64,000 nucleotides of DNA from NCBI GenBank assembly GCA_963817375.1, contig CAWFOB010000006.1:372001-436000 (forward strand). Reading direction: 5' to 3'. Below are positions 15,704 to 23,676 of the stretch, one piece after another. Under the pieces are notes generated by a model. It was not told where the DNA came from. It made no database searches and saw only the letters and a program-made list of their open reading frames with translations. Position 1 is the stretch's first letter. Each line of letters begins with the position of its first letter. The stretch comes from JACVRM01 sp963817375 (GTDB lineage: Bacteria > Actinomycetota > Thermoleophilia > Gaiellales > Gaiellaceae). Made by a program: the position numbers and the translations under genes.

Positions 15704-16384
15704 TTGACGCTCCGGGCTGTCCTCTTCGACGTCGACTTCACGCTCGCGCGGCCCGGCCCGGAGCTCGGCCCGGAGGGCTATCGCCGGATGGGCGAGCGCT
15801 TCGGGCTGACGCTCGATCCCGCGCGCTATGACGATGCCCGCGCCGAGGCCCGCGAAAGCCTGCAGCACCATCCCGAGCTGCACCACGACGCCGAGATCTG
15901 GGTCGCCTTCACCACCGACATCATTCGCGGCATGGGCGGCAGCGATCCCGCGGCCCGCGAGGCCGCCCTCGAGATGACGCGCGCCTGGGACGTGCACGCG
16001 AACTTCGACCTCTACGACGACGTCCTGCCGGTCCTCGCCCAGCTGCGGGAGGCGGGCCTCAGACTCGGCCTCGTCTCGAACAGCGGCCGCGACCTGGACG
16101 AGTTCCTCGCACACCACGCACTGCCCGTCGACGCCGCGCTGACATCCGGCGCGCACGGGCGCACGAAGCCGCACGGCAGCATCTTCCGCGCCGTGCTCGA
16201 GCGGCTCGGCGCCCGGCCCGACGAGGCTGCCATGGTCGGCGATTCGCTCGAGGACGACATCGAGGGCGCCCGGGCGATCGGCATGCAGGCCTTCCTACTC
16301 GACCGCGACGGCCGGTATCCCGGCCGGGAGAACCGCCTCCCGGACCTCTACGCGCTTCCCGCGGCGCTCGGCGTGCCCGCCTGA
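15704..16384 (+). CDS. HAD-superfamily hydrolase
   Basis: A 226-residue protein with all four HAD motifs: DVDFT (nucleophile and acid aspartates) at the N-terminus, LVSNSG (motif II), the lysine in RTKPHGSIF (motif III) and MVGDSLEDDIEGA (motif IV). A helical cap of type C1 lies between motifs I and II. It is probably a small-molecule phosphatase with unknown substrate. TTG 15704 is taken as the start because GGAGG sits six bases upstream and the motif I strand follows immediately. Probably cotranscribed with the nitrilase gene. Confidence 0.88.
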   Translation: MTLRAVLFDVDFTLARPGPELGPEGYRRMGERFGLTLDPARYDDARAEARESLQHHPELHHDAEIWVAFTTDIIRGMGGSDPAAREAALEMTRAWDVHANFDLYDDVLPVLAQLREAGLRLGLVSNSGRDLDEFLAHHALPVDAALTSGAHGRTKPHGSIFRAVLERLGARPDEAAMVGDSLEDDIEGARAIGMQAFLLDRDGRYPGRENRLPDLYALPAALGVPA

Positions 16385-16405
16385 AGGAAGTACGATGCAA
16401 GCGCA

Positions 16406-16834
16406 TTGCCCGGGTGGGCCATCTGGCTGATCATCGCGGCGGCGCTCGCCGCCGGCGAGGTTGCGACCTCGGGCCTGTTCATTCTCGGGCCGCTCGCCGT
16501 CGCCGCGCTGCTCGCGGCGATCGCCTCCGCGGTCGGGCTCGGCATCCTCGCGCCCTTCATCGTCTTCATCGCGGCCGCCATCGGGTCACTCTGGCTCCTG
16601 CGGCCGATCGCGCGGCGCCACGTGCGCATGCCGGCGGCGATGCGGAGCGGGACGGCCGCACTCGTCGGCGGGCGGGCGCTCGTGCTCCAGCGGGTCGACG
16701 CGCACGGCGGCCAGGTCAAGATCGGGGGCGAGGTCTGGAGCGCGCGGGCGTTCTTCGACGAGCAGGTGATCGAGCCCGGCTCGAACGTGGAAGTGGCAAA
16801 GATCGAGGGCGCCACGGCGCTCGTCTTCGAATAG
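16406..16834 (+). CDS. NfeD-like membrane protein (short form)
   Basis: Protein of 142 residues. Two or three membrane segments occupy ~5-75, followed by a C-terminal OB-fold NfeD domain (VGGRALVLQRVD...GGEVWSARAF...PGSNVEVAKIEG). Short NfeD proteins lack the serine protease part and work with SPFH (stomatin/flotillin) partners in membrane microdomains. The gene directly downstream is such an SPFH protein, separated by 12 bases with a strong ribosome binding site. TTG start, with GGAAG upstream. Confidence 0.9.
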   Translation: MPGWAIWLIIAAALAAGEVATSGLFILGPLAVAALLAAIASAVGLGILAPFIVFIAAAIGSLWLLRPIARRHVRMPAAMRSGTAALVGGRALVLQRVDAHGGQVKIGGEVWSARAFFDEQVIEPGSNVEVAKIEGATALVFE

Positions 16835-16846
16835 GAGGAATTCGAG

Positions 16847-17761
16847 GTGCTCGCAGCACTGATCGTGTTGGCAGTCATCGTCTTCGTGGTCGTCTTCACG
16901 CTCTGGCGGACGGTTCGCATCATCCCGCAGGCACACGCCACGGTTGTGGAGCGGCTCGGCCGCTACCACCGCACGCTGAACGCCGGGATGACGATCGTGA
17001 TCCCGTTCGTCGACCGGGTGAAGCCGCTGATCGACCTGCGCGAGCAGGTCGTCTCGTTCCCGCCGCGGCCGGTCATCACCGAGGACAACCTCGGCGTCGA
17101 GATCGACACCGTCCTCTACTTCCAGGTCACAGACCCCAAGTCGGCGACCTACGAGATCGCCGACTACATCGCCGGGATCGAGCAGCTGACCGGCACGACT
17201 CTGCGAAACGTGATCGGATCGATGACGCTCGAGCAGACGCTCACCTCGCGCGACCAGATCAACGGCCAGCTGCGCGGCGTCCTCGACGAGGCGACCGGGA
17301 AGTGGGGCATCCGTGTCAACCGCGTCGAGCTGAAGGCGATCGATCCGCCGGCCTCCATCCGCGAGGCGATGGAGAAGCAGATGCGCGCCGACCGCGACAA
17401 GCGCGCGGCGATCCTCACGGCCGAGGGGACGAAGCAGTCGCAGATCCTCGAGGCGCAGGGCTCCAAGGAGAGCGCGATCCTCAAGGCCGAAGGGCAGCGA
17501 CAGGCGGCCATGCTCCAGGCGGAGGGCCAGTCGAAGGCGATCGAAACGGTCTTCAAGGCCATCCACGAGGGCGACGCCGACCCGAAGCTGCTCGCCTACC
17601 AGTACCTGCAGATGCTCCCGCAGATCGCCCAGGGCGACTCGAACAAGATCTGGATCATCCCGAGCGAGTTCACCGACGCGCTCGGCCAGCTGGGCAGCGC
17701 CATCGGCAGCCGCTCGAGCTCGGCGCCGAAGGAGATCGAAAGCGGGGAAGAGAAGGGCTAG
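16847..17761 (+). CDS. SPFH/Band 7 (stomatin-like) membrane protein
   Basis: Protein of 304 residues: one N-terminal membrane segment (~2-20), an SPFH domain (~22-185; PQAHATVVERLGRYHRTL, PRPVITEDNLGVEIDTVLYF, RVELKAIDPPASIREAMEKQM) and a coiled-coil tail with three Ala/Glu repeats (ILTAEGTKQSQILEAQGSKE...). It closely matches the bacterial stomatin/QmcA group, which forms ring-like oligomers in membrane domains and often modulates FtsH-type proteases. An ftsH gene is found 31 kb away. AGGAGGAAT precedes the GTG start. NfeD lies upstream. Four-base convergent overlap with the CoA-transferase gene. Confidence 0.93.
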   Translation: MLAALIVLAVIVFVVVFTLWRTVRIIPQAHATVVERLGRYHRTLNAGMTIVIPFVDRVKPLIDLREQVVSFPPRPVITEDNLGVEIDTVLYFQVTDPKSATYEIADYIAGIEQLTGTTLRNVIGSMTLEQTLTSRDQINGQLRGVLDEATGKWGIRVNRVELKAIDPPASIREAMEKQMRADRDKRAAILTAEGTKQSQILEAQGSKESAILKAEGQRQAAMLQAEGQSKAIETVFKAIHEGDADPKLLAYQYLQMLPQIAQGDSNKIWIIPSEFTDALGQLGSAIGSRSSSAPKEIESGEEKG

Positions 17762-18693
17762 CGGGCCAGCTCGGCCCGCCACGCCTCGGTGTGCTCGCCG
17801 AGCGCGGGCGCGACCGGGGCCTCGGACGGCGGCAGCGCCTCGGCGAGCGTCGCCACCGGGCCGGCGCAGACGTCCTCGCCGTCGAACAGCTCCAGCCACT
17901 CGGCGAGCGGCCGCGCGGTGAAGACGGCGGCCAGCTCGGCCGCCAGCGCCTCCTGGTCGGCGTCGCCCTGACGCGCTGCCAGCTCGGGGCGGCCGATCAG
18001 CTCGCACAGGCGCGCGAAGAACTTCGGCTCGAGCGCGCCGACGGTCAGGTGGCGCCCGTCGGCGGTTGCGTAGATGCGGTAGCAGGCCAGCGCGCCGGTC
18101 AGCAGCGGCCGGTCGTCGTGCTGCCGGTAGGAGACGAGGCGGCGCGCGTTGTCCGTCATCGACACGACGAGCCGGGCGCCGCGCCCCGTGTGTGCGCGCT
18201 CGAGCAGCGCCGCGAGGATCTCCGTGACGGCGCCGAGCGCGCCGGCGGCGAGGTCGGCGATCGGCATCGGCGGCAGCGCGGGCGCGGTGTCGGCGAGCAT
18301 GCCGGCCCAGCCCAGGTAGTTGAGGTCGTGACCGGCGCGGTCGTCCCCTTCGCCGAAGCCCGTGATCGAGCAGTAGACGGCCGACTCGGGCACGTCCCTG
18401 GGGCCGACGCCCAGGCGCTGGGCAACGCCGGGGCGGAAGCCCTCGAGCACGACGTCGGCGCGCGCGAGCAGCCCACGGGCCAGCTCCGGCGACTCCTTCA
18501 GGTCGCAGACGACCGACTCCTTGCCCGCGCACAGAGCGGCGTGCCAGGCCGGCGCGAGCGTCCGCGTCGGGTCGCCTTCCGGCGGCTCGACGCAGACCAC
18601 GCGGGCGCCCAGCCGGAGCAGCTCGCGGCTTGCGAACGGCCCGGGCAGGTACCGCGTGAGGTCGACGACGAGCAGGTCGCGCAGGGGCTCCAC
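17758..18693 (-). CDS. Family III CoA-transferase / alpha-methylacyl-CoA racemase-like
   Basis: Protein of 311 residues, shorter than the usual 350-400 of this family. The N-terminus LLVVDLTRYLPGPFASRELLRLGA and the catalytic aspartate motif GHDLNYLGWAG are family hallmarks; GHDxNYL is typical of alpha-methylacyl-CoA racemases. It would act on 2-methyl-branched acyl-CoA or transfer CoA between carboxylates. It is divergent from a TetR regulator 27 bases away, whose 5' end carries a perfect palindrome, so it is probably controlled by that regulator. Confidence 0.88.
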   Translation of the reverse strand: MEPLRDLLVVDLTRYLPGPFASRELLRLGARVVCVEPPEGDPTRTLAPAWHAALCAGKESVVCDLKESPELARGLLARADVVLEGFRPGVAQRLGVGPRDVPESAVYCSITGFGEGDDRAGHDLNYLGWAGMLADTAPALPPMPIADLAAGALGAVTEILAALLERAHTGRGARLVVSMTDNARRLVSYRQHDDRPLLTGALACYRIYATADGRHLTVGALEPKFFARLCELIGRPELAARQGDADQEALAAELAAVFTARPLAEWLELFDGEDVCAGPVATLAEALPPSEAPVAPALGEHTEAWRAELAR

Positions 18694-18720
18694 GGCCGGC
18701 GAACGTACTACAGTCCTTGC

Positions 18721-19320
18721 ATGGCCACGTCGACTGACCGGTCAGTCAGCGAGAAGCGCCGGCAGATCCTCGAGGCCGCCGTGCGGGTGTTCGCCCGCGA
18801 CGGGTACCACACGTCCCGGGTCGGGGACGTGGCCGCGGAGGCCGGCGTCGCCCACGGGCTCGTGTACCACTACTTCGCGTCGAAGTCGGCGCTGCTCGAG
18901 GCGGTGTTCACGGAGACGTGGGACGGGCTGCTGGAGGCGATCGGCCGCGTCGAGGAGGCGGGCGGCCCGGCGCGCGAGCAGCTGCGCCAGGTCGCCGCGA
19001 TCGTCCTGCGCACGTGGCGGCATGACCCGGACCTCATCCGCGTGCTCGTGCGCGAGGTCGCGCGGAGCCCCCAGGTGCAGGTGCAGGCGGACGCGATCGG
19101 CGAGGTGCTGGCGCCGATCCAGCGCATCGTCGAGCGCGGCCAGGCGGCCGGCGAGCTGCGCGGCGACCTCGACCCGCGGCTGGCCTCGTGGATCGTCTGG
19201 GGTGCGCTCGAGGAGCTGCTCACCGGCTGGGTGCTCGGCCGGCTGCCGGACGGCGACGACGACGTCGCAGCCGCGGAGCGCACCGTCACCGACATATTGG
19301 CGCAGGGGCTCGTGCGTTAG
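18721..19320 (+). CDS. TetR/AcrR family transcriptional regulator
   Basis: Protein of 199 residues. The TetR helix-turn-helix is at ~13-60 (RRQILEAAVRVFARDGYHTSRVGDVAAEAGVAHGLVYHYFASKSALLEAVF), followed by an all-helical ligand-binding domain (region resembling TetR_C fatty-acid regulators, FadR/AcnR-like). It probably senses an acyl-CoA: it is divergent from a CoA-transferase, and a related palindrome lies before the acyl-CoA dehydrogenase gene at 31.8 kb. Its own first codons contain a perfect 16-base palindrome, consistent with autoregulation. Confidence 0.92.
   Translation: MATSTDRSVSEKRRQILEAAVRVFARDGYHTSRVGDVAAEAGVAHGLVYHYFASKSALLEAVFTETWDGLLEAIGRVEEAGGPAREQLRQVAAIVLRTWRHDPDLIRVLVREVARSPQVQVQADAIGEVLAPIQRIVERGQAAGELRGDLDPRLASWIVWGALEELLTGWVLGRLPDGDDDVAAAERTVTDILAQGLVR
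18732..18747. promoter_or_regulatory. Putative TetR operator inside the tetR gene start
   Basis: GACTGACCGGTCAGTC, a perfect 16-base palindrome of the shape bound by TetR-type acyl-CoA regulators. It lies at codons 4-9 of the tetR gene and about 40 bases upstream of the divergent CoA-transferase start, where it could repress both promoters. Confidence 0.6.
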
Positions 19321-19808
19321 GGAATACACGGCGCGACGCGCCCCGTGGTGATCCCGAAGCCCCAGATCTTGTCGTTGACGATGTAGAAGGCGTTGATGAC
19401 GTTCAGCCGGATGACGTTCACGACGGTGTAGCTCCCGCATGTCGTCGGGGGGAGGGCGTCGTAGCGCTGCGCGACGACGGCCGACGGCGCGCCGATCGTG
19501 ATGCGGCCGGGCGTGTGCCAGCCCGGCGGCGCCCAGTGCGTGAAGATCGCGACGACGCGGCCGCGAAGGAACATGACGCCCGCACCCTCGGGGTGGTACG
19601 GGCGGTAGTTGAAGTACCACGTCAGGTCGGCGCAGCCCCGGCAGACGCCGTACGCCGAGCCCCATGCGTGCCGTACCTGCGACTGCGTCATGCCGATACG
19701 GAGGCCGCCGAGGCTGACGCCGGGGACGAACAGCCCGGCCCGCGGCGGAGCGGCGGCTGCCGCGGAGGCGAGTGCCAGGGCGGCGGCGGCGACGGCGACG
19801 AGGCGCAC
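19317..19808 (-). CDS. Secreted hypothetical protein
   Basis: Protein of 163 residues from GTG 19808. The N-terminus RLVAVAAAALALASAAAAAPP is a clear signal peptide. The mature part contains LFVPGVSLGGLRIGMTQSQVRHAWG, a short motif resembling the SmpA/BamE-like or copper-amine-oxidase-like GLxxGMTxxxV repeat, and four cysteines (two in CRGCADL, one in TTCGSY, one at the end), suggesting disulfides outside the cell. Function unknown. It is divergent from the Rieske oxygenase gene 27 bases away and converges on tetR with a four-base overlap. Confidence 0.75.
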   Translation of the reverse strand: MRLVAVAAAALALASAAAAAPPRAGLFVPGVSLGGLRIGMTQSQVRHAWGSAYGVCRGCADLTWYFNYRPYHPEGAGVMFLRGRVVAIFTHWAPPGWHTPGRITIGAPSAVVAQRYDALPPTTCGSYTVVNVIRLNVINAFYIVNDKIWGFGITTGRVAPCIP

Positions 19809-19835
19809 CGCCAGAGCGTACGTAGGATCGCGGCC

Positions 19836-20861
19836 GTGCCGGAGACGCTGCCGTGGAGCTGGTACACGGACCCGGAGCTGCTGCGGCGGGAGCAGGAGCG
19901 CGTCTTCGCCCGGTCGTGGCAGTACGCGGCGCGGGCCGACCAGGTGGCGGAGCCGGGCGCCTACGTCGCGACGCGCGCGGGGCAGCTGCCGGTGGTCGTC
20001 GTCCGCGGCCATGACGGCGAGCTGCGGGCGTTCGTGAACGTCTGTCGGCACCGCGGCTCGCTTGTGTGCGAGGGGGAGGGGCGGCGCGAGACGCTCCAGT
20101 GCCCGTACCACGCGTGGACGTACGACCTGGACGGCTCGCTGCGCGCGGCGCCGCGCGCGGATCGGGAGCCGGGGCTCTCGACCGAGGGGCTCGGTCTGCT
20201 GCCGGTGGCGATCGAGACCTGGGGGCCGTTCGTGTTCGTCAGCCCGGACCCGGGCGAGTCGCTGGCCGACACCCTCGACGACGTGCCCGAGCAGCTGGCG
20301 GCGGGCGGCGTGGACGTCGATGCCCTGCGCTTCCATCACCGCGCCGAGAGCACGTACGAGGCGAACTGGAAGCTCTGCGCCGAGAACTACCTCGAGTGCT
20401 ACCACTGCGCGGTCGCGCACCCCGGGTTCTCCCGGGTCATCGACGTCTCGCCCGACGCCTACGGCCTGCGCACCGGACGGTGGACGATGAGCCAGACCGG
20501 CGATCCGCGCGGCGGCGCGGGGAATCGCCTCCCGCAAGGTCAGTTCCACTTCGTCTTCCCGAACACGGCGATCAACGTCATGCCGGGCGAGCCGAACCTG
20601 TCGATCGGCCCGATCGTGCCGCTTACCCCCGAGCGGACGTGGCGCTCGCTCGACTACTTCTTCGCGCCCGACGCGGACGAGGGCTGGATCGCCGACTTCC
20701 TCTCCCTCGACGACCAGGTCGGGCGGGAAGACACCGTGCTCGTCGAGCGCGTCCAGCAGGGCGTGCGGGCCGGAGCGATCGCCCACGGACAGGCGCTGCC
20801 GCGGTCGGAGCAGCTGGTCGTGCACTTCGACAGGCTGCTGCGCGAGTCAGTCGGGGAGTAG
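19836..20861 (+). CDS. Rieske [2Fe-2S] non-heme iron oxygenase, alpha subunit
   Basis: Protein of 341 residues. The Rieske centre CRHRGSLVC...CPYHAWTYDLDG supplies C-x-H and C-x2-H ligands (residues ~68-95). The mononuclear iron site is in CAENYLECYHCAVAHPG (two His, then a downstream acidic ligand). The layout matches ring-hydroxylating dioxygenase large subunits and related demethylases. No reductase, ferredoxin or beta subunit gene is adjacent, so it must use redox partners encoded elsewhere. Start GTG 19836. The last 15 bases overlap the convergent dinB gene. Confidence 0.92.
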   Translation: MPETLPWSWYTDPELLRREQERVFARSWQYAARADQVAEPGAYVATRAGQLPVVVVRGHDGELRAFVNVCRHRGSLVCEGEGRRETLQCPYHAWTYDLDGSLRAAPRADREPGLSTEGLGLLPVAIETWGPFVFVSPDPGESLADTLDDVPEQLAAGGVDVDALRFHHRAESTYEANWKLCAENYLECYHCAVAHPGFSRVIDVSPDAYGLRTGRWTMSQTGDPRGGAGNRLPQGQFHFVFPNTAINVMPGEPNLSIGPIVPLTPERTWRSLDYFFAPDADEGWIADFLSLDDQVGREDTVLVERVQQGVRAGAIAHGQALPRSEQLVVHFDRLLRESVGE

Positions 20862-22025
20862 CGGCACGGTCAACCCCTGAGAGCGGCCGAGCAGCACGGC
20901 CCGCGTGATCGCGTCCACGCCGAAGCGCTCGCGCACCTCGTCGAGCACGGCGTCGAGGGCCGCCCTATCGCGATCCAGGGGCAGCGCGAGCTGGCCGTCG
21001 TCGTCCAGGTTCGCGACGGTGATGCCGACGAGCGTGATGCCCTCGCGCTCGATCGTCGGCATCGCGGCCGCCAGCAGGCCGCGTGCGGCGGCCAGCACCG
21101 TGCGCGTCTCGTTCGTCGCCTCGACGAGCGTGTGCGAGCGCGTCGCGCGCGAGAAGTCGTCGAAGCGCAGCCGGAGCACCACGGTTCGCGTCAGCCGCCG
21201 CGCGGTGCGGAGCCGGCGCATGACCCGGTCGACCAGGCCGATCAGCGTCGAGTCGATGAACTCGGGCGTCCACGGGCCACGGCCGAACGCGCGCTGCGAT
21301 CCGATCGACCGTCGCCGCGGGCGCGTCCGTACCCGGCGCGGGTCGCGGTTGTGCGCGAGCGCGTGCAGGTGGTGGCCCGATGTGCGGCCGAGGATCGAGA
21401 CGAGCGTGCCCTCCTCCATCCGTGCCACGTCGCGCACGGTCGTGATGCCGAGCCGGTGCAGGCGCCCCGCCGTCGCCGGCCCGACGCCCCAGAGGGCCTC
21501 GACCGGCAGCGCATGGAGGAAGGCGAGCTCGCGCTCGATGGGCACCTCGAGCAGCCCGTCGGGCTTCGCGACGCCGCTCGCGACCTTGGCGAGGAACTTC
21601 GTCCGCGCGATCCCGACCGTGAGCGGCAGCCCGACCTCCTCGAGTACGCGCCGGCGCAGCCGCGCGGCGATCTCGACCGGCGTGCCGGCCATCCGCCGCA
21701 TCCCGCGCACGTCGATGAACGCCTCGTCGATCGACAGCGCCTCGACGAGCGGCGAGGTGTCCTCGAACACGCGGTAGACGGCCCTGCTCGCCTCCGAGTA
21801 GGCGTCCATGCGCGGGCGGACGACGGTCGCGCCGGGGCAGAGGCGGCGCGCCTCGCGCCCGCCCATGGCCGTCCGTATGCCGAATGCCTTCGCTTCGTAG
21901 CTGGCGGCGAGCACGACCCCGCCGCCGACGATCACGGGGCGGCCGCGAAGCCGCGGGTGATCGCGCTGCTCGACCGAGGCGTAGAACGCGTCGAGATCCG
22001 CGTGCAGGATCGTCGCCTCCCGCAT
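20847..22025 (-). CDS. dinB: DNA polymerase IV (Y-family translesion polymerase)
   Basis: Protein of 392 residues. Catalytic acidic residues lie in ILHADLDAFYASVEQ and in EALSIDEAFIDV; steric-gate region FYASVE; YEAKAFGIRTAM finger motif; tandem HhH in the thumb (LWGVGPATAGRLHRLGI); and the little-finger domain with SIGSQRAFGR. The C-terminus GQLALPLD resembles a beta-clamp-binding peptide (QLxLPL). It copies past lesions with low fidelity. A perfect LexA box directly abuts the ATG, marking it as SOS-regulated. Confidence 0.95.
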   Translation of the reverse strand: MREATILHADLDAFYASVEQRDHPRLRGRPVIVGGGVVLAASYEAKAFGIRTAMGGREARRLCPGATVVRPRMDAYSEASRAVYRVFEDTSPLVEALSIDEAFIDVRGMRRMAGTPVEIAARLRRRVLEEVGLPLTVGIARTKFLAKVASGVAKPDGLLEVPIERELAFLHALPVEALWGVGPATAGRLHRLGITTVRDVARMEEGTLVSILGRTSGHHLHALAHNRDPRRVRTRPRRRSIGSQRAFGRGPWTPEFIDSTLIGLVDRVMRRLRTARRLTRTVVLRLRFDDFSRATRSHTLVEATNETRTVLAAARGLLAAAMPTIEREGITLVGITVANLDDDGQLALPLDRDRAALDAVLDEVRERFGVDAITRAVLLGRSQGLTVPLLPD

Positions 22026-22039
22026 CGAACATATGTTCG
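22026..22039. promoter_or_regulatory. LexA (SOS) box of dinB
   Basis: CGAACATATGTTCG, a perfect palindrome matching the actinobacterial/Bacillus-type LexA consensus CGAAC-N4-GTTCG. It ends at the base just before the dinB ATG, leaving no room for a ribosome binding site, so the transcript may be leaderless or start inside the box. Confidence 0.85.
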
Positions 22040-22044
22040 CACAG

Positions 22045-22449
22045 CTAGGGCCGGTCGTGCTCGAACGGGAGCGTCATCGTCCCGCAGCGCTCCGGCTCGA
22101 TCAGCAGCACGAGCCTGTCCCGCATCGGGAACGGCTGGCCCGTGTAGCGCATGGAGATCCGGTCGACGATCGCATTCGCGCGGTCACCCGTCAGCCGCTC
22201 GACGATGCGCCCCCGGATCCAGCAAGAGCGGTACGGGTTGCGGTCGTCGGTGACCGAGAGCGCGACCCGGCCGTCACGCTCGAGGTTGCGTGCCTTGCGC
22301 GTGCCGTCGCCCGTGAAGAAGGCAATCCGCCCGTCCTCGACGCCGATCCAGATCGGCACCGAGTGGGGCGACCCGTCGGGCAGAAGCGACGCGAGGTGCG
22401 CGAAGTTGCGCCCCCGGAGCAGCTCCTCGACCTCGAGCGGAAGCTCCAC
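22045..22449 (-). CDS. PPOX-class flavin/F420-dependent oxidoreductase-like protein
   Basis: Protein of 134 residues with the split-barrel fold of the pyridoxamine-phosphate-oxidase-like superfamily: RNFAHLASLLPDGSPHSVPIWIGVEDGRIAFFTGDGTRKARNL is the classic N-terminal half of F420/FMN-binding PPOX proteins. It may reduce unsaturated bonds or simply bind F420/FMN/heme; the substrate is unknown. GTG 22449 overlaps the stop of the acyl-CoA dehydrogenase gene (TAGTG), so they are translationally coupled. Confidence 0.88.
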   Translation of the reverse strand: MELPLEVEELLRGRNFAHLASLLPDGSPHSVPIWIGVEDGRIAFFTGDGTRKARNLERDGRVALSVTDDRNPYRSCWIRGRIVERLTGDRANAIVDRISMRYTGQPFPMRDRLVLLIEPERCGTMTLPFEHDRP

Positions 22450-23666
22450 TACGCCGTGGCGGCGGCGAGCGGCGGCCCCCACGAGACGAGCGGCGACATC
22501 TCGCCTGTGTGGCCGTTCAGCCGCCGCAGCCCGAGTGCGTGCTCGGCCTGCATCATCTTGTGGATCTGCGTCGTGCCCTCGTAGATGATCGGGGCGCGCG
22601 CGTTGCGGAAGTACCGCTCGATGCCGTACTCCGCCGAGTAGCCGTACGAGCCGAACACCTGGATGGCGAGGTGCGCCGCCTTGAACGCCGACTCGGTCGC
22701 ATGCCACTTCGCCAGCGACGTCTCGCGCGTGTTGCGCAGGCCCTCGTTCTTCATCCAGGCGGCCTGCATGACGAGCAGCTTCGACGTCTCGTAGCCCAGC
22801 ACCATCTCGGCGATCATGTCCTGGACGAACTGGTACTTGCCGATCGGCTGCCCGAACGTCTCGCGCTCGCGCGCGTACTCCACCGAGCGCTCCAGGCACG
22901 CGCGGACGACGCCGACCGCGCCCGCCGCGACGGTGAAGCGGCCCTGGTCGAGGGCGTACATCGCGATCTCGAAGCCCTGGCCCTCCTCGCCGACCAGGTT
23001 CGCCGCCGGCACCTCCACGTTCTCGAAGAAGAGCTCGCCCGTCGAGCCGGCCCAGATGCCGAGCTTGTTCTCGGTGTCCCGCGTCGTGACGCCGGGCCAG
23101 TCGCGCTCGACGATGAAGGCCGAGATGCCCCTGTGCTTCGCGGCCGGGTCGGTCTTCGCGAACACCAGCTGGTGCTGGGCGACCGAGGCGTACGAGATCC
23201 AGTTCTTCTGCCCGTTCAGGACGTAGGTATCGCCCTCGCGCCGCGCGGTCGCCCGCATCGCGGCGACGTCGGAGCCGGCGGCCGGCTCGGTCAGCCCGAA
23301 GCAGGCGAGCTTCTCGCCGCGCGCCTGCGGCACCAGGTAGCGCTGCTTCTGCTCCTCGGTGCCGTAGCGCAGCAGCGTCGACGAGTTCAGCCCGACGTGG
23401 ACGGAGATCAGCGTCCGGAACGCGGCCTCGCCGCGCTCGATCTCCTCGCACGCGAGCGCCTCCGACACGTAGTCGAGGCCGGCGCCGCCGTACTCCTCCG
23501 GGATGATGATCCCGAGGATCCCGAGCTCGGCCATGCCCTCGATCGCGCCCATGTCGAGGCGGTGCGCAATGTCGTTCTCGATGGCCACCGGCAGGACGCG
23601 CTCGTCCACGAACGCGCGGACGGTGTCCTGGATGAGCCGCTGCTCGTCGGTGAGCTCGAAGTCCAC
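22449..23666 (-). CDS. Acyl-CoA dehydrogenase
   Basis: Protein of 405 residues with the full ACAD fold. The N-terminal helical part is MDFELTDEQRLIQDTVRAF. FAD/substrate motifs are CFGLTEPAAGSDVAAM and NGQKNWISYAS. The C-terminal domain has the catalytic glutamate in IIYEGTTQIHKMMQAEHALG. It catalyses alpha,beta-dehydrogenation of acyl-CoA, passing electrons to ETF. The short upstream gap (10 bases) to the ATP-grasp gene and coupling to the PPOX gene indicate one transcription unit. The chain-length class cannot be set; the sequence resembles short/branched-chain types. About 17 residues follow the usual C-terminus. Confidence 0.94.
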   Translation of the reverse strand: MDFELTDEQRLIQDTVRAFVDERVLPVAIENDIAHRLDMGAIEGMAELGILGIIIPEEYGGAGLDYVSEALACEEIERGEAAFRTLISVHVGLNSSTLLRYGTEEQKQRYLVPQARGEKLACFGLTEPAAGSDVAAMRATARREGDTYVLNGQKNWISYASVAQHQLVFAKTDPAAKHRGISAFIVERDWPGVTTRDTENKLGIWAGSTGELFFENVEVPAANLVGEEGQGFEIAMYALDQGRFTVAAGAVGVVRACLERSVEYARERETFGQPIGKYQFVQDMIAEMVLGYETSKLLVMQAAWMKNEGLRNTRETSLAKWHATESAFKAAHLAIQVFGSYGYSAEYGIERYFRNARAPIIYEGTTQIHKMMQAEHALGLRRLNGHTGEMSPLVSWGPPLAAATA

Positions 23667-23676
23667 GAGGCGGAGG

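Noticed and set aside
16414..19320. 968-codon frame ending in the TetR protein
   Set aside because: Only the last ~200 codons (from ATG 18721) are real; the rest is a shadow of the NfeD, SPFH and CoA-transferase genes.
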